Origin: Phragmites australis
Taxonomy: Eukaryota; Streptophyta; Magnoliopsida; Poales; Poaceae
DNA: 64,000 bases
Direction of reading: 5' to 3'
Assembly: GCF_958298935.1 (NCBI RefSeq)
Contig: NC_084921.1
Span: forward strand, 48,905,001 to 48,969,000
Part shown: positions 35,751 through 47,215 of the stretch, piece by piece
Numbering within the stretch: the first letter of the stretch is position 1
How the letters are laid out: every line of letters begins with the position of its first letter
Notes under the pieces: generated by a model
Database searches by the model: none
Seen by the model: the letters and a program-made list of their open reading frames with translations, nothing else
What the model was told of the DNA's origin: nothing
Program-made: the position numbers and the translations under genes

Positions 35751-36059
35751 CGAGGTAGATGACGTGTGCCATTTTTTACTCGTTGGGGAAACAACGTCAA
35801 AAGGTAGCTTTGAAATGACACACAATATTTATGTTTTTTCTTTCACTTTTCGGCTGCATCTATCTCCGAAATTTTAATCATTAAGTATCTCTAAAAGGTA
35901 TATGCACAAAAGAAGTTATTGTTTCTTATCTAATACAATATCATTGCGGTAAAATATGCATACATGATTCGATTTTAGAGATCCTTCACATCCTTCACGG
36001 CAAAAATCTGCATACCTGATTCAATTTCATGGATCCTTCACATCCTTCGACGCACAGGC
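35751..36059. other. spacer, nothing recognised
   Basis: AT-rich sequence. The short phrase CATACCTGATTCAATTTCA(T) near 36010 repeats a diverged version near 35960. No gene was seen. Confidence 0.4.
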
Positions 36060-36660
36060 TATTCGAAGGGCTCATTAGGAGGGCAAGTATAAGTTTTTGC
36101 TTGGCTCTTGGTGCAGAGCAAAAATCTAACATCGGACAAGCTCATCGTGCGGAACTGGCCGTGCAACCCGATCTGCCCTCTATGTACTCAAGAACAAGAA
36201 ACTAAAACACACGTCTGTCTCCATTGCAGTTTCGCATCTGGAGTATGGGAGAAGATAGACAACAACGTGGTACCCATACCTGCAGATGACTGCGGACGGG
36301 CTGCAGTGACAAAACTTCATGATGAAGGAAGCTGATGAAAATTCAACTCTAAAAAGTCTTTAAAGTAGACCGTGCAGTAGGGACGCCGTAAAAAAACACC
36401 TGCAGATGACTAGTCTATAGCACAATGGTGGCAGGCATTCCTGCTGCACCTCACAACCAAGGAGAAGAGAAATGCAACCGGAGGACCGTTGAAGAAAAGG
36501 CGCAGCAACCAAGTCAAGTCTTCCAATCAATCAAGAGGAGATCGTGCTGAGAAACACATGTGGGAGCCCATAGTTTCCTTTGTTATTCCCATGAGTAATA
36601 CAGAGGCGTGTATTATGTAACATACTCTTGTAAAACTCGACTTACCTCCTCTACTTAAAA
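36060..36660 (+). pseudogene. LINE reverse-transcriptase zinc-binding (zf-RVT) fragment
   Basis: The open frame 36108-36335 encodes SDKLIVRNWPCNPICPLC, then THVCLHCSFASGVWEKI. This is the zf-RVT domain found at the C-terminus of plant LINE polyproteins, with its CPLC and HxxLHC-type ligands. After a break the sequence near 36425-36500 reads WWQAFLLHLTTKEKRNA, again typical of the LINE C-terminus. The polymerase and endonuclease parts are absent. AATACAGAGGCGTG near 36600 may be the LINE 3' end. Confidence 0.78.
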
Positions 36661-37194
36661 ATGAAACATCAGTGCTACTATCAATCCTCCCTCCCGAGAT
36701 TTATCCTAGTCTGCCTATACCTCTTGCAGTCTATTTTTTTTTTTACAAATCATAAATACCGAATCAAAATTCTGACACCTATGATGATTCTAAGTTATAT
36801 TTTATATATCTATTTTTTTTTTACCAAATCGGATTTTGACACCTTGCATGTGTGAAGAACACTCATAGCACAGGCCTGCACCACCTAAGACTATCTCTAA
36901 GTGAGTCTTTTCGCGGATGAGAATCCATTCGCGAAGATATTTTTGTTTCCTTTAACGTTCTGACGATTTTTTTCACAGTTTTCGTCACAAAAGAATTTCT
37001 AAGACTATTTTTTTTGTGAGATTTTTTTTTTACGAATCTCTTTAAAAGGAAGTTGTTAAAGATAAAAAAAATAAAAAGAACGGGAATGAAAAGAAGAATT
37101 AAAATAAAATAAATATGATTTGGGATGGTTAAAGCGAATGCCCGAATCCGATCTGGTCTTTCCGTTTGGGTCTGGAGTGACCTGGCGCGCACCG
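36661..37194. other. spacer with AT-rich, MITE-like DNA
   Basis: It contains T-runs (36733-36742, 36813-36823) flanking a similar phrase, ACCAAATCGGATTTTGACACC / CCGAATCAAAATTCTGACACC, so a diverged direct repeat is present. From about 36880 there is DNA resembling a common grass MITE (CACCTAAGACTATCTCTAAG). No gene was seen. Confidence 0.4.
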
Positions 37195-39080
37195 CTTCGG
37201 CTTTCCGAGAGCAACACTAACATCCCGACGTGGCCGCTACTAAATCTGGCATGACCTCCTTCCTCCTCCTCGGACAAGTCGTCCCCCCGCATCCTCTTCC
37301 TCCTCCCATCCCGTCTCCACGACGCGAGCTCGGCGCACGGGGAGGTCAACGCCGCCGCCGCCGCCACGTAGCGGGCGCCGACTCGTCCCCTCTCAAACTC
37401 CCAGATCCACCTGCTACTTTTGCAAGGTGAACAAATCCGCAAGGTAGGTCGCGCCATCCGCTCCGCTCCGCACTAGTTCGAGAGTTCCAGCAATCAGTTT
37501 GGAACACTGGGTTTCTCGAATGGTTGGTGCCGTTGATCATCTAGTTAAGGTGTACCCACTGCCTGATTTTTCCGATTGAGCAAAATACTAGCATGCTACG
37601 GGGGGTTGGTTATACTGTTGGAGGGGATATGGTTGCCACTTACTGGCCACTGCGCCGTTAGATTGTTAGTGATGTGATGTTCTCGATTCGTACATTAGCT
37701 GAATACAACTACTTGTGATACTATGCGTGGCGCATTGGCAAAGTTGCACAAAGGGTGCTTTTGCGGGGATGCCAATATGCTGTTTGTCAGTTATGTTCAG
37801 AAATTTTGTGAGAAGCACGCCTATTGCCAGCCAAAATACTTAGAGCACTAGAAGAAGGCGGTAAGTTGATGCGGATTGGGTGTGCTGCCATTCATAATCT
37901 CATACATGTAGTTTCCTGTCACATTGTTGCTGCTCACCAGCAGTGGCGGAGCCATAAAATTTTGACAGCCTGGGCAAACTTTACCGGGACCAAACATTAA
38001 CTGGCCCAACTTCGATTTTTCCCGAGCTGAAGCTACCAAAGTCCAGTTAGACAATAGTCTATTCTCCTCTGCCTGTATGCATGCTAGTGTTAGATCAGGG
38101 GCTTGCCTTTTTATGTTAGCCGTGTGGGCCTGTTGCATGCAGGATCGAAACGGAGACGTCATGGCTCATACGCGGGTTGTTGTGAACTTGTTATAACTTA
38201 GTCTCACGGTAGATGGACAGTTGTGATCTGGTTATAACTCGGGTCCACAGTAGATGGACAGTCAGATATTTTTTCTGTAATTAACATGAGAATTTTTTTA
38301 TAATCTATAATTCGCATAGATATAGATAGATAGATACATATATAGATTTCGGACTCATGCATTTCAATCACAATAACATTAACCTGTTCCCGAAACACGC
38401 CGTCCAAACTTGAAATCATGCTGAACAAATACTAAATCAATCCATCCTCTTAAAAAGAAAAAAAATCGGTTCCAGGCACATGCCAGCGTTCGAATGCGCA
38501 GGGCACCAAAGATCCTGTAGGCACTGGAGCAGTGAAGGTGACATGCATGGTCTCCCTCAGATTCCAGTTCCTGCATCACTGCATGCACGGCGCACTTTGA
38601 GGAGGGACGAGGCAAAAGGCGCGCATCCTCATGTCATAACTCGACAAGCTCACAGACAAAAATCGCAGTCATGGGAAGCAAGTGTGTGGCACGTAGCAAT
38701 GCTACACTAACGCTGCTATTAGTAGAAGTACTATCTGGAGCCGGGAGCCCAAGCAGCTACCTAGGGTCGCCGGGCCCTGGCTCCGCCTCTGGTCACTGGT
38801 GTTTGTGAATGAAAAGAGGCTTAGACATGCGCAGAAGTGTTCCTTGAAGTGGGTGAGGAGGCTTACTGCATGTGTTACTTAATCTTCTGTGTTAAGTGTT
38901 GCGGTGCTGCTTTAGACTTGCAGTCTTCTCACTGTGCAAGTTTTAAATTTTTGGTTTCTGTCTCGGTGTCTCCCAATAACATCTTCTTTTGGGAATCTGG
39001 TACAGTGGTAGCCACACGATTTCAATTTTCTTTCCTTGTTTGGTCACATATGCATTACTTGTTGGCTGCAGGATTTCAAC
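37195..39080 (+). promoter_or_regulatory. HESO1: probable HESO1 promoter, 5' UTR exon and leader intron
   Basis: A GC-rich block with CT-rich and CGCCG-rich sequence (37195-37443) looks like a grass transcription-start region. Possible 5' splice donors follow at 37426 (AAG/GTGAAC) and 37444 (AAG/GTAGGT). The first coding exon begins after an acceptor, GCTGCAG at 39065-39071. This implies a leader intron of about 1.6 kb, which carries an hAT-like element. Exact transcript ends cannot be fixed without RNA data. Confidence 0.5.
37941..38791. mobile_element. hAT-like non-autonomous element, 851 bp
   Basis: The ends CAGTGGCGGAGCC and GGCTCCGCCTCTG form a 13-bp inverted repeat with one mismatch, of the kind found in a widespread plant hAT-type family. 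Flanking 8-mers CTCACCAG and GTCACTGG match at five of eight positions, which is compatible with an old 8-bp duplication but not strong. It contains a GATA-rich microsatellite near 38320 and no transposase. It lies inside the probable leader intron of HESO1. Confidence 0.68.
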
Positions 39081-42000
39081 ATGATTGATTTTGTCCATGA
39101 CTATGTTGTGCTGGAGAAGTGTGTTAAAGACATTCTTACACTAATCAAACCGGCAGAGGATGATCGAAAAAAACGACTGTCTGCAATTCTGGAGCTGGAA
39201 AATTGCATGAATTTTGTTCAGTCACTGAGAGGTAACTTACTTACTCCTTTCGTTACTACATAAGCCTTCTTGATTATCCGCAAACTGTCACTTGTGATCC
39301 TATTTTGATTAAGGTGCAACGATGTATTTTTTTACATTGGAGCTTGGGCAGACGTGTCAGCAGTATTGAAGATAAATGTTTTCCCCTTTCTGTGCATGTT
39401 GTATCGTGGACTTTCAATGTAGATTACTGAAAGATATGCATAGTGGAGCATATTTCCAAAATGTTAATCACAACTTCCGTTGTATTCCTTCCGGATTATT
39501 TAACGACACAATAAATAGTAAAATCTACATGTGCTAAGCACTGGTCAAGCAAAGTTCAGACTGCACTGCATCTGAAGATTTTGAACAATAGTTTTATGAA
39601 AAGATGACTACATGAGGATTGATAAGCTTGTTAAATTCACAATTCTAAAAGGATAGGTTTGGTTGTATGAAAACATGGTGAGCAATGGTCTTCCCACTGT
39701 GAGTACTGTAGATGAAAGGCAATGCCATCTCATTGACAAGTCCTCGAGGCTGCCATTATGCAACCAGTGATCTATGTCAGGATTAGGTAACAGTTTGTTT
39801 TGTCACGCTACTGCTACATAATAATTGCCTAGTACTCAGCAACATGGCAACGGTACAAGGTATCTGTGTTGCTAGAATGGAGCTGCTCAAACAGCACATG
39901 ATGGACTTGGTAAAATGAGAAGTTTCTTTTCTTTGCGTATTATGCTTAACCAACACATCATTATTTGAGAATTTTTTTTAAATGACAAAGGAAAAGTTAG
40001 ATACATTTATAATGATAAAGTTTTTATGTCCCATTAACGGAATTTTCAAATTTCCTTTACAGGTGTTGCTGTCAAACCTTTTGGATCCTTTGTATCAGAT
40101 CTTTACTCAAAATCAGGTGATTTAGATCTGTCAGTTCAGCTCTGGAATGACTCAAACGTACCTACAAACAAGAAAAAGAAGCAGAATGTCTTGAAGGAAG
40201 TGAGGAGAGCTTTGCTAACTAGAGGTAATCTTTTTTAGATCGCTTCCACAATAGATAATTATGTGTGCTTACTGCACATTCAGTACATCCATGAAATAGC
40301 TTTAAGCAGAATGATATATTTGTGCTATCATATAATTTGAGGTAAAAGAATGATAATTTTGTTCTATGATTACTTGATTCATTATGATAGATACCTATCA
40401 TTGTGTGTCTCTATAATCTTTACAGAACTGTATAATTTGCACTTGGTTTTATTGCTTTTACTGTATTCAGGTGTTGCTGGATATATGCAGTTCATTCCTC
40501 ATGCAAGAGTTCCAGTTCTTCAGTATGTGAGCAACCGCTTTGGCATTTCATGTGATATATCAGTTGACAACTATGCTGGTCGAATTAAATCCAAAATCTT
40601 CTATTGGGTGAATACTTTAGATGAGCGCTTTGGTGATATGGTCTTACTGGTACGATCTAGTTAACTAGTAGTTTTATTGCTGCCACAGTTTTTGTTGGTA
40701 AGCTGAATGCTCAGCATCACCTTTCCTTGCAGATCAAGGAATGGGCAAAAGCTCAAAATATTAATGATCCAAAATCTGGGTCCCTCAACTCCTATTCACT
40801 TTGCCTACTTGTCCTCTTTCACTTCCAGGTATTATTTCTTCAGAAGCTCTCTAGTTGCTCTTTACTTATTTATTGTTTCACTAAATTTCTTGCTAATTCA
40901 TACTTCCTTACCTTGCATCTTCTAGACTTCCGTGCCACCAATTGTACCACCTCTGAAGGAGATTTATGAAGGGAACATTGCAGAAGATATTACAGGTTAA
41001 ATGAAATTAGCTTGTATTTTATTGTTATCTAGCATTTAAGTGCCTAGTCATTTACTCGTCGCATTCACATGCAGAAGTGGCACTTTATAATGAGGAACAG
41101 CTTGATGAGGTTTGTGCTGCAAATATAGCAAGATTTCGACTCCAGAACAAGGGACAAAGAAATGAAAGTTCTCTTTGTCATCTCCTTGCAACCTTTTTTC
41201 ACAAGGTACTGAACCTTGGGACCCCACTATGCTGACTAAGTCAGCATTTTGTGACTATCTAAATTGCAGGTGCTACCTTCTGCTGTTCACATCTTGGTAA
41301 AATATGCTATTCATGTTTCTTGATGTTTTTCCTTTTATTTCTTATAGGGCCATCGACTTGTCTGTTACTTTCTAGTCCATGTTTGGTTCATTTTAAGCTT
41401 TTCATCATAGTTGGCTCGGCTCGGCTCAGTTCGGCTCGGTTTGCGAACCGAGCTAAAATGATGGCTCGGCTCGGCTCGGCTGCTGGCTCGAGCCGGCTCG
41501 CGAGCCTGCCAGACCATCAGGCATCAGTGCAGGCCAGAAGCTCGAAAGCACCTCACACGCAAACAGGAAACACACGACGACAACAACTACTAGATTTTTT
41601 TATATACATATATGCATGTCATAAAACACAGTTCAGGCTCACACTATGTAGCCTCAAACTTGCTGCGGCTTTGCAGTCTTCATCACCACGCCTAGCTATA
41701 TGCCTATATAGCTCTGCACTGCATCCATCACGAGGCCTAGCTATGAATAAGCGGGGCAACAAATCAATGGAGCAAAAATATTCACACACGCACTGTCTAC
41801 AAATAAACGGACTGATGCTGGAGTGCTGAACTACTGAGCCGGGCATGCTAAGGGTCCATGGCTCGGTTTGGTTCATGAGCTAGCTCGGCTTGGCTCGGTT
41901 CACAAAGCGAGCCATCGGTGTGGCTCGGGCTCGGCTCGTTTGGGTAACGAACCGAGCCAAGCCTCCACGAGCCCAAGCTAGTTCGTGAGCCGCGAGCTTT

Positions 42001-44106
42001 TTGTCCAGTCCTATAGTTACCTTAACATAAGGGTTGAATATCTGGCTTCTCTTGGGGGTGGGCTGGTTAGCACTCCTATACAGAGAGAATCTGAACCCAA
42101 AACAATGCAGGAGGGGAAGAAGCTCATGTGGTATAATTGGTTGAATTGTCGGAACATCTTTGATCCTACTTGGGCTTTGTTTGGCATTCCAGTGGTCATT
42201 GTCCGTTTCACTGTACTTTATTTTTCTTTAATCCTTGTGAACTTGTACACTTGTGACTTGGCTTCTTTAGAAGTCGGGCATTAACGCGATACCTTGTTTC
42301 CGAAATAAAATCAACTAATTGATAACATATCTTCTAGAGTTATAAATGTTTTACTAGAATTGGTTAGATTCCCCTTGAGTAGATTCTGCAGCATAGCATA
42401 GTGCAACACTGCAACAGCCAAGGGCAAGCTGCCTCATTAGCTCCCTGGGGTTATTGGGTTATTACAAGTCCACACTAAGCCAAGTATGCCATGGATCTTC
42501 TCTTTTGGCAAATAGTTTTTTACCTTTGCCAAATGAGTTTAATCCCATGTCACAATATTAGTTCATTTCGATAGGTTGATATTGTCAGCAAAAAATATGT
42601 TTAGTATTTAACTCCCAATGACCATTAGTACTACATCTGCCCGACAGAATTTGGTATGATTTATTGGCTACCAAAGGTTTATAAGTGTTTTCATGTCAAA
42701 AGGCATTGCAACATTTATTCTTTTTTAACCCAAGAGAAATAAGTTCAGCTGATTATTATATTAAGTGTTCTCATGTCAAAAGGCTTTGCAACATTTATTC
42801 CTTTTTAACCCAAGAGAAATAAGTTTAGCTGATTATTATATTTTGACTGATGCCTATATTGTTCACAGTTTATTCATATCAGTGCCTTTCCGGATGATGT
42901 CATATCTACTTACACGGGCCAGTTTGAGCGAACCCAGGACAACCCAAGTCGGATGACCAAATCTTACAATCTGTTTGTAAGACTGCCTATGCATTTAGTG
43001 GTTATTGCTTATCTTAATCTTAGCCGATGTGCTTACAGCCCATCTGTTTGCCATCTTTTGTTTAGGTTGAAGATCCAATTGAGAGACCTGATAATGCTGC
43101 TAGAGCTGTTAGTATGAAAGGTCTTAACCAAATTGCTTGTGCATTCAATGATGCTTATCGCAAGTTTGACTCTCTTGAGCATATCGACCGGAATGAATTA
43201 CTGGCGCTGTTGTGTACTCCTGGTGTTGGCTCAAAACTTGGTGGGAGAGTCATAGCTAACTCTTACACAACTACTCCACAAAAGAGTCATCAGCTAACTA
43301 GGTCTATCGGACGTGGGGAACGTGATCAACGTCTCCAGGAAGCCAGAGGGTCTACTGGAAGCAGACAAGTTAATAAAAATCCTCAGGCGAATACTACAGT
43401 GCACCAAACAGCGGTGCAACACCAGAATCGTAACTGTCCACAGGGTTATACTACAGTACGACAAACAGCAGGATCATCCCAGAATACTACAGTGCACCAT
43501 AAAAAACCTCAGCCGAATACTACAGTACACCAAACAGCAGTGCAAAGCCAGAATCGTAACTGTCCACAGGGTTATACTACAGTACGACAAACAGCAGGAT
43601 CATCCCAGAATACTACAGTGCACCATAAAAAACCTCAGCCGAATACTACAGTACACCAAACAGCAGTGCAAAGCCAGAATCGTAACTGTCCACAGGTTTA
43701 TACTACAGTACGACAAACAGCAGGATCATCCCAGAATCGCCATCATCCACAGGCATATATTGCAGGGAATCAAACAGCACCATACCTAAATTATTATCAT
43801 CCACAGGTGTATCCTGCTTTGCTTCAAACAGCAGGACCATACCAGAATCATGATCAACAGGTTTATACTACAGAGTTCCAAACAGCAGGGCCATACCAGA
43901 ACCATAACCAACAGGTTTATACTTCAGGGTTCCAAGCAGCAGGACCGTTTCAGAATCAGCAGCGGAGAAAGGAGTACATGTCGAATCGTCGGACTAATAG
44001 GCGTGCTGCTACAGCAAGCTACGAGCCTGTTCGTGGACAGTTCTACAACGGATCGACATGGGACTCACGATCTCAAGCCTCAAACAGTGCAGCTTCGCAA
44101 AGATAG
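39081..44106 (+). CDS. HESO1: HESO1-type terminal nucleotidyltransferase (RNA uridylyltransferase)
   Basis: The family adds uridines to the 3' ends of unmethylated small RNAs and cleaved targets, which marks them for decay. Coding exons are 39081-39231, 40063-40224, 40471-40649, 40733-40828, 40926-40995, 41075-41205, 42869-42976 and 43066-44106. All introns are GT-AG and phases agree, giving 645 aa. The catalytic triad is visible: FGSF, then DLD (Asp70, Asp72), and Asp133 in SCDIS. The PAP-associated region follows (NSYSLCLLVLFHFQ). The C-terminal roughly 300 aa are rich in Gln, Asn and Thr and contain a 42-aa tandem repeat. Arabidopsis HESO1 also has a Gln-rich tail but is shorter (about 510 aa). 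The start is the first ATG after a splice acceptor; an upstream coding exon is possible. The gene neighbours a PMT11 homologue, as in Arabidopsis. Confidence 0.93.
41409..42012. repeat. GGCTCGG-rich repeat in HESO1 intron 6
   Basis: Both edges are packed with GGCTCGGCTCGG-type motifs and their complements (41413-41510 and 41835-42000) around a less repetitive centre. ATAGTT occurs on both sides (41407-41412 and 42013-42018), so an insertion with a short target duplication is possible, but no clear terminal inverted repeat is visible. It lies within the 1.66-kb intron and does not touch splice sites. Confidence 0.55.
42682..42841 (+). repeat. 80-bp tandem duplication in HESO1 intron 6
   Basis: Two units, 42682-42761 and 42762-42841, start TAAGTGTT(T/C)TCATGTCAAA and end GCTGATTATTATAT. 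They differ by only a few bases. The second copy ends 27 bp before the intron's 3' splice site, so the duplication lies close to the branch-point region. Confidence 0.9.
43390..43767 (+). repeat. 126-bp (42-aa) coding tandem repeat in HESO1 exon 8
   Basis: Units begin AATACTACAGT at 43390, 43516 and 43642, an exact 126-bp period that keeps frame. Each encodes a 42-aa unit with NTTVHQTAVQ, QNRNCPQ, YTTVRQTAGSSQ. Copies 2 and 3 are nearly identical in DNA, so the expansion is recent or homogenised; the third copy diverges at its end. More degenerate units with HPQxY and QTAGPYQN follow to about 43960. Confidence 0.93.
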
Positions 44107-44775
44107 CCGCCAACACCGACAGCTGACCAGTACAGAGACGCAAGAGGATAGTAACAAATAATCTTCTGATTTTGCATGACAATGTCCATCGATTTATGTT
44201 ATCTTCAGCTTTTGCGTGACAACGGGCATCAATTTAAGATATCAAACATAGTTTTTTTCAGCCAACTCTTGTATAAGCCTTATGTTTTGTAGATCGGGGA
44301 TTCGAGGTATCTAAAACTTGTATTGCCGGACAGCTCTCTGTCTCTGCTATCTTACTGTAAATTGCTGTTACCAGCAGTCAGTTTACAATTGCTAGTAGAT
44401 GCAAGTTATTTTATTGTTGTAAGGTGCAATTTCATGACTCAGGTTCATTATAGAGCCTTCTCGGAAATTGGTTCCCCACAGATCTTATATAAGTTTTAGT
44501 AAAACACTTGGTCATTTATAATTGTTGCTCCAAGGCGTGCAGAAACGTTTTCATCATGCAAACTGCAATAGTGCATAGTCCACGAAGCAAATTAAACCAC
44601 ATCAGAAGCTGGACATGCAAAGAAACACGGTTCAGATGCACAGAGCAGTTTTACAAATTACAACCGCGTCACACCCGCGATACCAGGTACTGATACACGA
44701 CGAACAACATACGAGGATGCCATGTCACAGGCCATCGAAGACGGCACGAAACTGGACTGACCGACTAGGCCCCCT
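44107..44775. other. convergent 3' UTRs of HESO1 and the COX7a-like gene
   Basis: Both genes end into this 669-bp spacer. AT-rich stretches with TTATTTTATTG near 44407-44420 could serve HESO1 3' processing. No further gene was seen. Confidence 0.5.
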
Positions 44776-45062
44776 TCATTCCTTCCTTCCGATGCCATGG
44801 GACATGTTGTAGACTCCTCTTCCCTGCTCATCAAACACGCCCGTACGCATCAAACAGAAAGCCAGCGCTCGTGTTCTTGTAGCGTGACGGATTCACTTAC
44901 GATGAGGAACAAGCTGGAGGCGGCCAGCGCGAGAGGGATGCCAACGGACGTGATCGCGTCGTACCGCGCCTTCAAGTAGGTGTGCTTGTGGACGCTCTGG
45001 AAGTATCTCTGCACCTCGAGAAGTTTCTCCCTCGGCCGGAACGGTGGCTCCAGCTCCGGCAT
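44776..45062 (-). CDS. cytochrome c oxidase subunit 7a-like small protein
   Basis: Two coding exons on the minus strand: 45062-44901 and 44823-44776. They join across a 77-nt intron with donor GTAAGTG and acceptor GAGCAG, giving 69 aa. The protein begins MPELEPPFRPREKLLE, continues HKHTYLKARYD, then one membrane segment (about residues 40-57, IPLALAASSLFLIG), and ends YNMSHGIGRKE. This matches the small plant mitochondrial COX7a-like family (Arabidopsis At4g21105 type) from motif memory. The role is a subunit of respiratory complex IV in the inner membrane. An acceptor-like CTGCAGG directly before the ATG suggests a 5' UTR intron, so the first, non-coding exon would lie upstream, perhaps near 45510-45660. 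Convergent with HESO1. Confidence 0.86.
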
Positions 45063-46151
45063 CCTGCAGCCGAAGGGAACTTTGGTGTGTCAGAGCCCTT
45101 TCTAATTTAAATTTTTACGGAAAGTAATATTTTGAGAAGTGATTATATGGTTGAAAGTAATTCTCTAAGTAATTCGCTACAACAGAGGAAGTGATTCTGT
45201 ATGAGAAAGTGAATCAGGAAAAACTACTCCTCGGTTTCTAATTTATTTCAGAGAATAACTTTTACGAATTTTCCTCAAAAAACTAAAAACTGAAAGTTGC
45301 TGTTTGACAGAACTCTTTCTAATTTTAACCGGAAAACTGCTCTCTATCAAACAAACCTTTTGTATCCTTCGTGGGAAAACAGATTGCTAAGGGAAACTGG
45401 CCAAGAAGATGGCAAGATAGTATGGTATTCTTCGTGGGAAAACTAATCATACCGTTGCATTCTGATATGTTTGGTTCTCGTCGGTAAATAAAGCACGAGT
45501 GGAAGTGTGTACCTGGAAAGTTGTGAGATGATCGCTATGTACCGGTACGTGAGAAGAGCTCCAAGGTTATCCGAAGGAGGCTGCAGCAAAGCTAGGCTAA
45601 GCTCGCCTCTAGGATAAGCTGCTGGACGGGAGAATATTTTCCGGGGCACGAGTGTTTTCAACTGGAAGCTCCCAGAAGCAAGCCGAAGGATCCAGGATAG
45701 GGACGTAAATACAAATTTAGATTTGCATCGCAGCCGTCAACCATGGAATCTGTTGTTGGCAGCCCAGAATGTTCTGCAGACAACCGGAACGAACATTCCA
45801 CTCTACGCTGCTCATGTTCTGCATGCCGAGGCTTCAGGGGACGCGACCGGACCTTTGCAGAATCGTTCGTGCAGAGGCGCGCCTCACTTCTGGCCAGTGT
45901 GAGATCCAGAATAAAAATGATTGAATATCTCATTTATTAGATTAGAGTTTAAGATGTCTTATTTTTTAAGTTAGAGATGTTTATGAATCTAATATATATG
46001 ATAGATCATTGAAAAATAAAAATTATCAGATATCATATACACTCTAGCCTTAAACGTGAGTCCACCCTTGCTTTCGCCCGCTTTCCCGAGTTCAATGGAT
46101 AAAAAAGAGACAATAACAGTTGTGTGCCCATGGCTCCATGCGATACAGAGG
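45063..46151. other. COX7a-like 5' region and spacer
   Basis: It holds the likely leader intron and promoter of the COX7a-like gene. From about 45080 to 45360 there is AT-rich MITE-like DNA: TCAGAGCCCTTTCTAATTT near 45091 and GACAGAACTCTTTCTAATTT near 45307 are similar, and TATCAAACAAACC closes it. Its ends do not form a convincing inverted repeat. From 45930 the DNA is AT-rich. No further gene was seen. Confidence 0.45.
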
Positions 46152-47215
46152 TAGAGATAGCAATTGGATCCGTAGGTTCGGGTATCCACAGGTTCTGCAC
46201 TCGATGGACCCAAATTAGGGTCTAGATTTTCATCCGTGGGTTTGACGGGCCAGGTCCCCGAAATAGGTCAGGTCAAGGCTAGGTTTTCACTCTCACCCGC
46301 AGGTGCCCAAGGGTCACCGAAATCATTCACACACAAAGGCTCAGCCCAACTCAAGCAGTCAAGCCAATCCAACTCACTCGGATCATCAAACGCACACCCA
46401 ACGCCCCCTATGTGGTACTACGGTTTGCCTACCTCCCCATCCCGCTCGGCCACCTTGCCCTCCCCTCAGCCTCCCCACCGGTCGCTGCCACTTCGCCGCT
46501 CAGCCTCCCTGATGCCCCACCCAGCCTCCCTGCTACCCCCTCGGCTTCCCCACCAGCACTAAATTGCCTGGCCTCATGACGCCCCCACCGAGCCTCCTTG
46601 CTGCCCTCTCAACCTCCCTGCTGCCACTCTACCGACCGTCAATGGTCATAGATCTGGCCTCCCCAGTCCCCGCCATGACGCCGCCTTGCTTGGCCACCCT
46701 GTCGCCCCCTCGGCCTCCCCGCCACCACTTTGCCGCCTGGCCTTCTAGCCACCCGATGGTTGCAGATCCGGTCTCTCCGCCATGGCGCCGCCTCACCCAG
46801 CCACCCTACCGCACTCTCGGTCACCCGGCCCGACCCGGCCTCACCATAGATCCAGCCTCCCCACGAACATCCTCCGTGCTCCTTGGGGGTCAGCAGGGGT
46901 GGATCCGCGGCTTCCACGCTCGAGCTCATCGGATTTGGCCGGTGCTCAGCGGCACATCGGTTTTGGCTAGTTGCGTTATCTCTAATGCTGCTCGGCGAGG
47001 TGGAAGTGAGGGAGGGGAAGGGAGAGAGAGACAACAAAGAGGGAGAGAGAGAGAGAACAGAGAGAAACCCAACAGGCACCTGAAAACCGGTGGGTGCGGG
47101 TTCGGGTGTCAGCTTTTACCTGTTTTTCACTTCAGGCACGGGTTGGGTTGCGACTGGTGAGTTTCGGATCGAGCGTGGTTTTGCTCCACCCAACTCTGAC
47201 ATGTTGCCATCCCTA
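46152..47215. mobile_element. hAT (Ac-like) non-autonomous element, 1064 bp
   Basis: The terminal inverted repeats TAGAGATAGCAA and, in reverse complement, TAGGGATGGCAA are of the Ac/hAT type (Ac ends are TAGGGATG). The 8-bp flanks TACAGAGG (46144-46151) and TGCAGAGG (47216-47223) differ at one base, the length expected for hAT. The interior is unusual: a GC-rich proline-coding stretch at about 46390-46900 and a GGGAGAGAGA-rich run near 47000-47060. Open frames up to 198 aa lie inside it, but no transposase domain was seen. It could carry captured host DNA. Confidence 0.78.

Noticed and set aside
43313..43789. 158-aa frame in the HESO1 tail
   Set aside because: It is an out-of-frame shadow of the 126-bp coding repeat; the real frame continues from exon 7.
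46564..47160. 198-aa proline-rich frame
   Set aside because: It lies inside an hAT element without domain support; a captured gene fragment remains possible, but a functional gene is not supported.
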